In this document: positions 45,387 through 52,314 of the stretch, piece by piece
Layout: each line of letters opens with the position of its first letter
How positions within the stretch are numbered: position 1 is the stretch's first letter
NCBI GenBank assembly: GCA_026702755.1
Contig: JAPPBX010000058.1
Coordinates: forward strand, 28,535 to 92,534
Direction: 5' to 3'
Origin: Candidatus Poribacteria bacterium
Lineage (GTDB): Bacteria; Poribacteria; WGA-4E; WGA-3G
Length of the DNA: 64,000 bases
Made by a program: the position numbers and the translations under genes
The notes under the pieces: model-generated
Database searches by the model: none
What the model was told of the DNA's origin: nothing
What the model saw: only the letters and a program-made list of their open reading frames with translations

Positions 45387-46826
45387 ATGGCTATGGATAT
45401 TCATGAAGAAACCAACTTACGCCTTACGAGGCGGACATTTCTGGGAAAAACGGTGCGGAGTGTTGGATCGCTCGCGCTTGCATCTTTACTGACACCATCA
45501 CTTGTTAATGCTGCACCGGAGATTGAGCGGTGGCCAGGTATTGTTACCACACCACATGTACCACCGAAAGCAAAAACTATTATCCACCTCTGTATGGCAG
45601 GCGGTCCGTCACATCTGGAGACTTTGGATTACAAACCGAAACTCGCAGAACTCCATGGGCAACCGATGCCAAAGTCTTTCACTGAAGGGCAGCCGATTGC
45701 ACAGCTCCAAGGACAAGCGGATTCACTCAAGTGCTTAGGTCCAACACATGAATTCAAAAAATATGGGCAATCGGGGCAGGAGATGAGTACGGCGTTTCCA
45801 CATATTGGAAGCCTCGCTGATGATATTTGCATCGTTCGCTCCCTGAAAACCGAGCAGATTAACCACGATCCAGCACACACCTTTATGAACACTGGCACTG
45901 CAATTGCGGGAAGACCGAGTATGGGTTCGTGGTTGCTCTACGGACTTGGCAGTGAGAACGAAAACCTACCCGGCTATGTTGTTCTCACCTCTTCTGGTGG
46001 TGGTCAAGATCAACCGATTGCAACCCGGCAGTGGCATAGCGGATTTCTGCCTGGTCAGTTTCAAGGTGTCCAGTTCCATTCAACTGGCGATCCCGTTCAT
46101 TATGTCACCAATCCCGGTGGTGTGAACACAGAACAACAGCGAGACGTTGTGGATGCCGTGCAATCGTTGAACAGTATGCTCGACGAGACTGTGGACGATC
46201 CGGCAATCTCGACGCGTATCAGTCAATACGAGATGGCGTTCCGCATGCAGACGAGTGTCCCGGAGTTGACCGACATCTCTAAAGAGCCACAGCACGTTCT
46301 GGATGCGTACGGCGCGAAGCCGGGTGATGGTTCCTACGCCTCAAACTGCCTGCTCGCACGACGCTTAGCCGAACGTGGCGTGCGATTTATCCAACTCTAC
46401 CACCGTGGTTGGGACCATCACGGCGGCATTGAGAACGCTATTAAGACAACCTCTGGCTATGTTGATAAGGCAACCGCTGCGCTCGTCAACGATCTGAAAC
46501 AGCGTGGCATGTTAGACGAAACCTTGGTGATCTGGGGTGGTGAGTTTGGTCGGACACCAATGGCACAAGGCACCGGACGCGACCATCACATCAAAGGATT
46601 TTCGATGTGGATGGCGGGTGGTGGCATCAAAGGTGGTGTTAGTTACGGAAACACTGATGAGTTGGGATATAATGCCGTTGAAAATATCGTGCATGTCCAC
46701 GACTTCCATGCCACGATGCTGCACCTCTTCGGGATTAACCATGAGAAACTCGTCTATCGCTTCCAAGGCAGAGACTTCCGCCTCACCGATGTCCATGGGC
46801 ATGTCGTCCGTGACATTTTGGCTTAA
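45387..46826 (+). CDS. DUF1501 family protein (Tat-exported)
   Basis: 479 residues of the alkaline-phosphatase-like fold. A twin-arginine signal is seen at residues 15-16 (TRRTFLGKTVRS). The family blocks are AGGPSHLETLDYKP, TAFPHIG, TGTAIAGRPSMGSW, HRGWDHHG and VIWGGEFGRTPMAQG. DUF1501 proteins accompany PSCyt1/DUF1553 proteins; the partner here is at 39817-42894. The ribosome site AGGAGG is strong. An IS element is inserted three bases after its stop codon. Confidence 0.92.
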   Translation: MAMDIHEETNLRLTRRTFLGKTVRSVGSLALASLLTPSLVNAAPEIERWPGIVTTPHVPPKAKTIIHLCMAGGPSHLETLDYKPKLAELHGQPMPKSFTEGQPIAQLQGQADSLKCLGPTHEFKKYGQSGQEMSTAFPHIGSLADDICIVRSLKTEQINHDPAHTFMNTGTAIAGRPSMGSWLLYGLGSENENLPGYVVLTSSGGGQDQPIATRQWHSGFLPGQFQGVQFHSTGDPVHYVTNPGGVNTEQQRDVVDAVQSLNSMLDETVDDPAISTRISQYEMAFRMQTSVPELTDISKEPQHVLDAYGAKPGDGSYASNCLLARRLAERGVRFIQLYHRGWDHHGGIENAIKTTSGYVDKATAALVNDLKQRGMLDETLVIWGGEFGRTPMAQGTGRDHHIKGFSMWMAGGGIKGGVSYGNTDELGYNAVENIVHVHDFHATMLHLFGINHEKLVYRFQGRDFRLTDVHGHVVRDILA

Positions 46827-46833
46827 AATTGAC

Positions 46834-46965
46834 ATACTCTCCCTGCTAAAGCATGGGAGATTCTCTAAAGAGAATCCGTTTGCTTTGCAGTGGGATTGTG
46901 GGGTATAGACTTCGGATGAAGTCTGCGAGGGTTACTTGCGAGCGCAAGTCTGACACCTTCTAACC
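46834..46965 (-). ncRNA. Probable omega (right-end) guide RNA scaffold of TnpB
   Basis: In this family the RNA spans the 3' part of tnpB and the right end, and its guide is the adjoining flank. Here the guide would be antisense to 46810-46829, the end of the DUF1501 gene. Extent is approximate and inferred. Confidence 0.4.
46840..46876. repeat. Right-end hairpins of the tnpB element
   Basis: CTCCC...GGGAG hairpin at 46840-46860, then a perfect palindrome ATTCTCTAAAGAGAAT at 46861-46876. Confidence 0.75.
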
Positions 46966-48097
46966 CAAAGGTTGATGTCCCAACCTTAAGAATGTTGACC
47001 GCGGCGTTCACGTCGCGATGGTGATTCGTTTTACACCCTTGACACCGCCAGTAACGCACTGACAAGTCCATGAACATTTGAGGCTGTCCGCAGGTGCTAC
47101 ACGTTTTTGACGTGGGTTCAAACCGATCAATATAGCAAAGTTGCTTCCCATGTTTTTTGGCTTGGTGCTGCAACTTCTGATGGAACCCATACGGCGCAAT
47201 ATCAGAGACTTTACGTCCCCAGAGACGTTTCATTCCTTCAAAGCAAAGCGTCTCAAAACAGAGTATATCGTGCTGATGCACTAAAGACTTGGCGAGTTTC
47301 CAATGATGGTCCTCGCGCTGCCGTCTGATTTTTCGGTGAACACGGGCAGTGTTTAAACGCTCTCGCTCTCTGTTATGACTACCTTTGACTTTGCTTGAAT
47401 GCCTTTGTTGGGCAGATTTCAAATCAGCGTGTGAGGTGCTATAGAAGTGAGGGGATTCTCGTTGTGTGCCATCGGAACAGGTGAACAGCGTTTTGATACC
47501 GAAGTCATACCCTGCAGCTTTACCCGTCTTAGGTGTAGATTCGGTTGCGATGTGGTCTGTTACAACAGACATATAGAAATCACCAAGGCCATCTTCTTTG
47601 ACGGCAACGGTCTTAATATTTCCGAGTATCGGACGACTGAGATTAAAACGATAGTGGCGTTTCATGATACGCACTTTGTCACCATAGATACCAAATCCAA
47701 GATCGCCTTCTTCGGGGTCGGCAAACTCAAATCCTGATGGACCCATCGTGAAGGAATATGGATTTCTCCAAGAACGGAACTTCGGCGGACGTTTGGCTAT
47801 CTTCTTAAAGAATCGCTGGTATCCGTCATCAAGCCGTTTGAGTACCCGGCGGGCAGCCCAAGAATCTAACTCACGCCAATGGGAAAATATCTCAGGGTGT
47901 GATTTACGCAGGCTGGTGAACTCTCGCGACATCTCATAGAAAGACATATACGGCAATCCGAGAGAATATCGCGTGCGTTGCCACCCGAGAAAGTAGTTAA
48001 ATATATCATGTGCAATCCACACTAAGCGTTTTAAGTTGCGATTGCGGGGGGCACGAAAGAGTTTAAAAGTAAAAGCAAACATGGTATCAAGTATCAA
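46865..48097 (-). CDS. tnpB: TnpB RNA-guided nuclease (IS605 OrfB family)
   Basis: 410 residues from a TTG at 48097; the ATG at 48082 is an equally good start. The N-terminal helix-rich part is followed by the RuvC-like nuclease: D198 in AGYDFGIKT, E282 in ILCFETL, and D362 in HHRDVNAAVNI. The zinc ribbon is C333-x-x-C336 with C352-x-x-C355. All catalytic residues are intact, so it may be an active, omega-RNA-guided double-strand DNA nuclease. It is the only gene of its element. Numbering is from the TTG. Confidence 0.92.
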   Translation of the reverse strand: MILDTMFAFTFKLFRAPRNRNLKRLVWIAHDIFNYFLGWQRTRYSLGLPYMSFYEMSREFTSLRKSHPEIFSHWRELDSWAARRVLKRLDDGYQRFFKKIAKRPPKFRSWRNPYSFTMGPSGFEFADPEEGDLGFGIYGDKVRIMKRHYRFNLSRPILGNIKTVAVKEDGLGDFYMSVVTDHIATESTPKTGKAAGYDFGIKTLFTCSDGTQRESPHFYSTSHADLKSAQQRHSSKVKGSHNRERERLNTARVHRKIRRQREDHHWKLAKSLVHQHDILCFETLCFEGMKRLWGRKVSDIAPYGFHQKLQHQAKKHGKQLCYIDRFEPTSKTCSTCGQPQMFMDLSVRYWRCQGCKTNHHRDVNAAVNILKVGTSTFGLEGVRLALASNPRRLHPKSIPHNPTAKQTDSL

Positions 48098-48123
48098 GAT
48101 TTTAACCCCCGTCTAAGTGGGTA

Positions 48124-48164
48124 GGCAGACACATTGTCAAGCGACAATGCTTAGACTGTCTGCC
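48124..48164. repeat. Compound hairpin upstream of tnpB
   Basis: Outer arms GGCAGACA (48124-48131) and TGTCTGCC (48157-48164) enclose an inner hairpin CATTGTC/GACAATG (48132-48149). Lies inside the element between tnpB and its left end. Confidence 0.55.
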
Positions 48165-48252
48165 GACTTGATACTTATATTCTACCATCTTTCGGACCGA
48201 AGGTCAAATCTTTTTCAGGCGTTTGGTCCTTTCCAAGAAGGCGGATTTTCAT

Positions 48253-48273
48253 CACCCTACTAAAGCATGGGTG
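48253..48273. repeat. Left-end hairpin of the tnpB element
   Basis: CACCC...GGGTG with the same CTAAAGCATGGG core as the right end. Confidence 0.7.
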
Positions 48274-48352
48274 CTTTCAATCCGAAGGGTTTGGTAATTC
48301 GAGTTGCTACCTAACGGTTTCTATACGTTTGAACGCACCAATTATACTGTAG

Positions 48353-48373
48353 GGGTAGGTCTCGTGCCTACCC
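48353..48373. repeat. GGGTAGG/CCTACCC palindrome
   Basis: Seven-base arms outside the IS element, upstream of the serine hydrolase gene. Confidence 0.45.
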
Positions 48374-48383
48374 TTGTGGGTTT

Positions 48384-49691
48384 ATGAGAAAAAGTGAGGT
48401 TGCAAAGTTGAGAAAAACTGACAGGATTTTAGTATACATCTCGTTCTTGTTGATTCTGACGGTATCTGCCTTCAGTCATGAGTTCCCAATGGTGGAACCC
48501 GAAGCAGTTGGGCTTTCTACCGAAAGGCTCTCAAGAATTGATAAAGTAATGGAAACGCACATCGCTCAACAGAAAATCGCTGGCGGTGTTATACTGATTG
48601 AGAGGTACGGAAAGATCGCGTATCTCGGGGCTCACGGTATGATGGATGTAGAGGCAGAAAAGCCGATGATGCCCGACACCATTTTCCGTATTGCGTCAAT
48701 GACCAAGCAGATTACGAGTGTCGCTGTAATGATGCTTTATGAAGAAGGGCATTTTCGGTTACATGAGCCAGTCTCAAATTTCATTCCGGCTTTCAAGGAG
48801 ATGCTTGTGCTGCCACCGGAAGATGCTGAAGATGCGGCAGTACCTGTACCGGCAACACGGCAGATTACCATCTGGAACCTGCTCACCCACACGTCTGGTC
48901 TAACGTATCACTGGAACGAGCGACTCGGTCCGAAATACAACGATGCGGGTATCACCCACGGGCTTTTGCAGGATGAAAGCACGCTTGAAGAGAAGATGAA
49001 AGTGTTGGCGACGATCCCATTGTTGCATCAACCGAATGATAGAGTTGAGTACGGTCTCTCAATAGATGTACTCGGTTACCTCGTCGAGGTCGTATCGGGG
49101 ATGCCGCTTGATCAGTTTTTCTCTGAGCGTATTTTCAAACCGCTCGGTATGACAGACACACACTTTTTTATTCCGGAAGCGAAACGTGAACGGATCGCAA
49201 CGGTGTACGAACGAACCGGAGACGGTCCAATAATGCGAAAATCCCAAGAACCGACAGTGAACGGTTCGGTGATCTACTCAACCGACTATCCGTACAATGG
49301 ACCGCGAACCTATTTCTCTGGCGGTGCTGGGTTAGTCTCTACTGCCACTGATTATGCCCGTTTTGCACAGATGATGCTCAACGACGGAGAACTTGACGGT
49401 GTCCGATTGTTGAGCCGAAAAACCGTTGAATTCATGACTACGGATCAGCTTACCAGAATGGATGTCAATTACGGATTTGGTCTCGGTTTTAGTATTGTTC
49501 GCGACGAGTCAGATCTCTGGGATATCGGATCAGTCGGAACGTATAGCGGCGGTGGTTTCTTCTTTACCAGTTTCTTCATTGACCCTCAAGAACAGATGAT
49601 TGGTATCTTCATGGGCCAATTGCATCCCACCGGCGGTTTGGATCTCGGAGGGAGGATTCGCACCCTCTGCTACCAAGCAATCACCGATTAA
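48384..49691 (+). CDS. Serine hydrolase of the beta-lactamase/class C penicillin-binding type
   Basis: 435 residues. A membrane-spanning signal (VYISFLLILTVSAF) is near the N-terminus, so the enzyme is exported. The catalytic SxxK is S105-M-T-K108 in FRIASMTKQ; the second motif position reads YGLS rather than YxN; a C-terminal GGGFFF region is in place of the KTG-type motif. This family includes esterases and peptidases as well as beta-lactamases; the substrate is unknown. The ATG at 48384 lacks a ribosome site; a TTG at 48408 with GTGAGG upstream is a possible true start. Confidence 0.85.
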   Translation: MRKSEVAKLRKTDRILVYISFLLILTVSAFSHEFPMVEPEAVGLSTERLSRIDKVMETHIAQQKIAGGVILIERYGKIAYLGAHGMMDVEAEKPMMPDTIFRIASMTKQITSVAVMMLYEEGHFRLHEPVSNFIPAFKEMLVLPPEDAEDAAVPVPATRQITIWNLLTHTSGLTYHWNERLGPKYNDAGITHGLLQDESTLEEKMKVLATIPLLHQPNDRVEYGLSIDVLGYLVEVVSGMPLDQFFSERIFKPLGMTDTHFFIPEAKRERIATVYERTGDGPIMRKSQEPTVNGSVIYSTDYPYNGPRTYFSGGAGLVSTATDYARFAQMMLNDGELDGVRLLSRKTVEFMTTDQLTRMDVNYGFGLGFSIVRDESDLWDIGSVGTYSGGGFFFTSFFIDPQEQMIGIFMGQLHPTGGLDLGGRIRTLCYQAITD

Positions 49692-49867
49692 AATTGAACC
49701 TCTAACGGAACTCACGTAAAATCTATTCGTTGCTCATGGAATTGGAAGACAGGAAGATTGGAAGTGTAGACGGATGTTTCACCATCCTTCCGTCCTTCAG
49801 TCCGTTGAATATGCGTCCGTTCTGTTCCAATTTGACAGCAAATAACATAGGAAGGAGATAAAACAGT

Positions 49868-50899
49868 ATGCTAAGAGAACTCATTGCACCGGCACAAGAA
49901 CAGGTCGCTTTCCGAGAATATGAAAGCCAACCCTTGCAAGCGAATGAAATTCGTGTCAAGAGCCAGTTTGGTGCAGCCAAGCACGGTTCAGAGATGGCAT
50001 CGTATAAGGGGTATGCGGGTCCACGCGGTGGCTACGATGGCGAATATAAAATCTTTCGCGCAAACACTTCTGGAATGGTGCACTACCCTTCAGGACTTGG
50101 GAACATGTGTGTTGGCGAGGTAACTGAGATTGGCGCGGACGTTACCGATGTTGAGGTTGGAGAGCGGGTTTTTCGGCACAGCTCTTTCCGCGAGGAACAT
50201 GTTTGGAACGCAGCAGGTACCCGGAAACTGCCCGATGGTGTGCCTTGGCAGGCAGCGGTCTGTCTGGATCCAACGGATTTTGCCCTGGGCGCAGTGCGCG
50301 ACGGTCATATCCGCATCGGTGATGCCGTGGCTGTCTTTGGAATGGGTGGCATCGGACTGATGGCACTGCAGCTTGCGAAGTTGGCGGGTGCCTACCCTGT
50401 AATTGGTGTTGATCCGCTTGAACTACGCCGCAATGTTGCCCTCGAATGCGGTGCTGATATGGTCATTGACCCTACAACAGATGATGCCGGTTTGGAGATT
50501 AAAAAAGCTACCAATAAACGTGGTGCTGACGTTTGTATTGAATATAGCGGTCATCATACGGCACTGCAAGACGCTATTCGCGGTGTGACGTATTTAGGGA
50601 CGGTTGTCGCTGGGGCATGGCCCGGTATCTACCCCGCAGGATTAGATCTCGGTGCCGAAGCGCATTTCAATCGACCGACGATTGTGTTCTCACGTGCCTG
50701 TAGCGAACCGAATCCGGAATATCCGAATTGGAATGAAGGCAGACTCTTTGAGATCAGTTGGCGGCTGCTTTGCGATGGTAGCCTGAAATCTGAACCGGTT
50801 ATACATCCTGTTGTCGATTTTGACGATCTATTGGACGAGTACCCGAAGATCGCAACTGCCCCGGGTGAGAATGTGAAGTTAGGCGTTCGATTCGCATAA
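49868..50899 (+). CDS. MDR-type dehydrogenase
   Basis: 343 residues. The cofactor loop is FGMGGIGLMALQLAKLAG, followed by GVDPLELRRNVALECGAD and VCIEYSG. The catalytic zinc cysteine and GHE motif of standard alcohol dehydrogenases are absent (KHGSEMA stands in the first position), so the enzyme may be zinc-free or use other ligands. Close relatives are often annotated as threonine or sorbitol-type dehydrogenases. AAGGAG lies well before the ATG. Confidence 0.82.
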   Translation: MLRELIAPAQEQVAFREYESQPLQANEIRVKSQFGAAKHGSEMASYKGYAGPRGGYDGEYKIFRANTSGMVHYPSGLGNMCVGEVTEIGADVTDVEVGERVFRHSSFREEHVWNAAGTRKLPDGVPWQAAVCLDPTDFALGAVRDGHIRIGDAVAVFGMGGIGLMALQLAKLAGAYPVIGVDPLELRRNVALECGADMVIDPTTDDAGLEIKKATNKRGADVCIEYSGHHTALQDAIRGVTYLGTVVAGAWPGIYPAGLDLGAEAHFNRPTIVFSRACSEPNPEYPNWNEGRLFEISWRLLCDGSLKSEPVIHPVVDFDDLLDEYPKIATAPGENVKLGVRFA

Positions 50900-50978
50900 G
50901 CCCAATTTTCAAAGTTTCGTCCGTTGAATTTTAGGGTTATCAAGTTACCCGCCACTCACCTTGGAAGAGAGGGAAACC

Positions 50979-51923
50979 ATGACTGCTGGAATTATGCTGG
51001 TTTTAATGAGCATCGCATCAGCCCAAATTGTTAGCGACGACGTAATGGAAAGCATTGAAGTAACGCCAAGAATCGAAATCGTAGAGATACCGAGTGAATT
51101 TTCTGCTTTCGGGCAAGTGGGTTGTGACAAATACGCCAACGTTTTCGGTGTTCACATCTTCGCAAGCCAAACGACTCCTGAAGATAAACTCTCCCACGCC
51201 GCAGGCGTTTTGGCACAATATCTTGATAACGATGAAGACGGTGTTCCTGACAACACGCTGGTTCTTAGTCATCTGGTGAGCCGAAACGTCTTCATCATTA
51301 TGCCCGGCACAGAGGCGGAGATGGAGTGGTTGGAAATGGAGCTTGTAGAAGACGCGGGTTATCATTTTGGTCAAGGCTTGTATGGCGAGGAAACCAAACC
51401 GGATTTCCTTATTGATGGCAAAATCAATGCCCCCGATGGTCATTACTACGACGGCGCATTAGAGGAAATTCTACATCCCATTACACAACATGGTTATGCC
51501 AACGCTTACCCGGAGGTGTTCGGGGAGGTACGGGGGTCCACCTTAGCGCAGTGCATGGATGCCGCCCGTGGCGGATACTTTGAGCGAGTACCGAAAGGTG
51601 GACCCAAGAGCGGGTATCCAGAAGAAGCTTGGTATCACTATACGGATGAAACCTGTGACTATAGTTGCATGGTTACGGAGTATATCTATTGGGCTTTGAC
51701 ATCGATATTGGGGACGCAAAACTTTCCAGGGCGGCGCGAGGCACTCGATGTCGAATGGGAATTGAATACCAGAGAACGGGTTAGAACCGGAGATGCTGCA
51801 GTATACAAACTTCTGACAGACCCTCAATACAAATTCCCAACCAAAGCACCAGATGGAAACTACAAACCATCCGCATTTCCTGTTACAGTTGTTCCTATTA
51901 TCGCTATCAAAGATGAAGATTAA
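50979..51923 (+). CDS. Secreted protein of unknown function with an EF-hand-like loop
   Basis: 314 residues from the ATG at 50979 (GAGGG upstream); the frame opens six codons earlier with a TTG. A short signal peptide ends near IASAQ. A calcium-binding-type loop DNDEDGVPDN lies near residue 85. A HxxxH-like stretch EEILHPITQHGY is near residue 160, and several conserved aromatic residues and four cysteines occur later. It could be a metal-dependent hydrolase, but the motif is not a standard one and I assign no function. Confidence 0.65.
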   Translation: MTAGIMLVLMSIASAQIVSDDVMESIEVTPRIEIVEIPSEFSAFGQVGCDKYANVFGVHIFASQTTPEDKLSHAAGVLAQYLDNDEDGVPDNTLVLSHLVSRNVFIIMPGTEAEMEWLEMELVEDAGYHFGQGLYGEETKPDFLIDGKINAPDGHYYDGALEEILHPITQHGYANAYPEVFGEVRGSTLAQCMDAARGGYFERVPKGGPKSGYPEEAWYHYTDETCDYSCMVTEYIYWALTSILGTQNFPGRREALDVEWELNTRERVRTGDAAVYKLLTDPQYKFPTKAPDGNYKPSAFPVTVVPIIAIKDED

Positions 51924-52314
51924 TAGGGGTAATAGTACTTTATAAACGGCGAAACTTGGAAATAGCCTGTCTCTCGGTAGGCGAGTTTTCCCAGTCTCGC
52001 CGATTTTTGGCATAATATCTCCTTTAAAAACCACTTAAAATCTGTACCATCAGCAATTCAGAAATTACCGCTTATATTCTCCTTTTTTTGCGATTTATGA
52101 CAATCATGCAACCTGTCTATCGTAAAATCGCGTCACCATCTTATAGTAAAGCCCGAAAATACGTTAACATTTTAGGCAACAATAGACCCTTCATCTTCGC
52201 TGGTGGGGTGTTTTGCTTGGATGTTTCCGCGTATTTCCCGTAGGAACCTCGCCTTCTGCAAGTGTGTAGTTGATTGTGGCTTTGCATGTCTAAATTGATT
52301 GTGGGAGGTCTCTG
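51924..52314. other. Intergenic region before the first sigma-WD40 gene
   Basis: Holds a GGCGAG/CTCGCC hairpin (51980-52001), a copy of the 42-bp element (52095-52136), a half MITE-like sequence from 52141 on, and a GGGAGGTCTCTG ribosome site shared with the second sigma-WD40 gene. Relative to the copy at 61602 about 130 bp are inserted between the 42-bp element and the gene. Confidence 0.6.
52095..52136 (+). promoter_or_regulatory. 42-bp conserved upstream element, copy 1
   Basis: Begins TTATGACAATCATGCA and ends AAAATCGCGTCAC. Differs from copies 2 and 3 mainly in the middle (GTCTATCGT in place of ACCCACCCC). Lies 179 bp before the sigma-WD40 start. Confidence 0.65.

Larger units (their letters stand above)
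46830..48293 (-). mobile_element. IS200/IS605-type element carrying only tnpB
   Basis: Ends deduced by analogy with IS608. On the minus strand the left end is preceded by TTAC (48294-48297), and the right end finishes with TCAA (46830-46833). Each end holds a subterminal hairpin in the same orientation with the core CCTxCTAAAGCATGGG: 48253-48273 (left) and 46840-46860 (right). There is no Y1 transposase (tnpA), so it must have moved with help in trans. The right end is three bases from the DUF1501 stop. Confidence 0.8.

Noticed and set aside
46537..47939. Plus-strand ORFs over the DUF1501 end and tnpB
   Set aside because: Shadows with no recognisable motif or ribosome site.
52141..52290. Full second copy of the MITE-like element
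   Set aside because: Only the left end is recognisable; no complementary right end was found.
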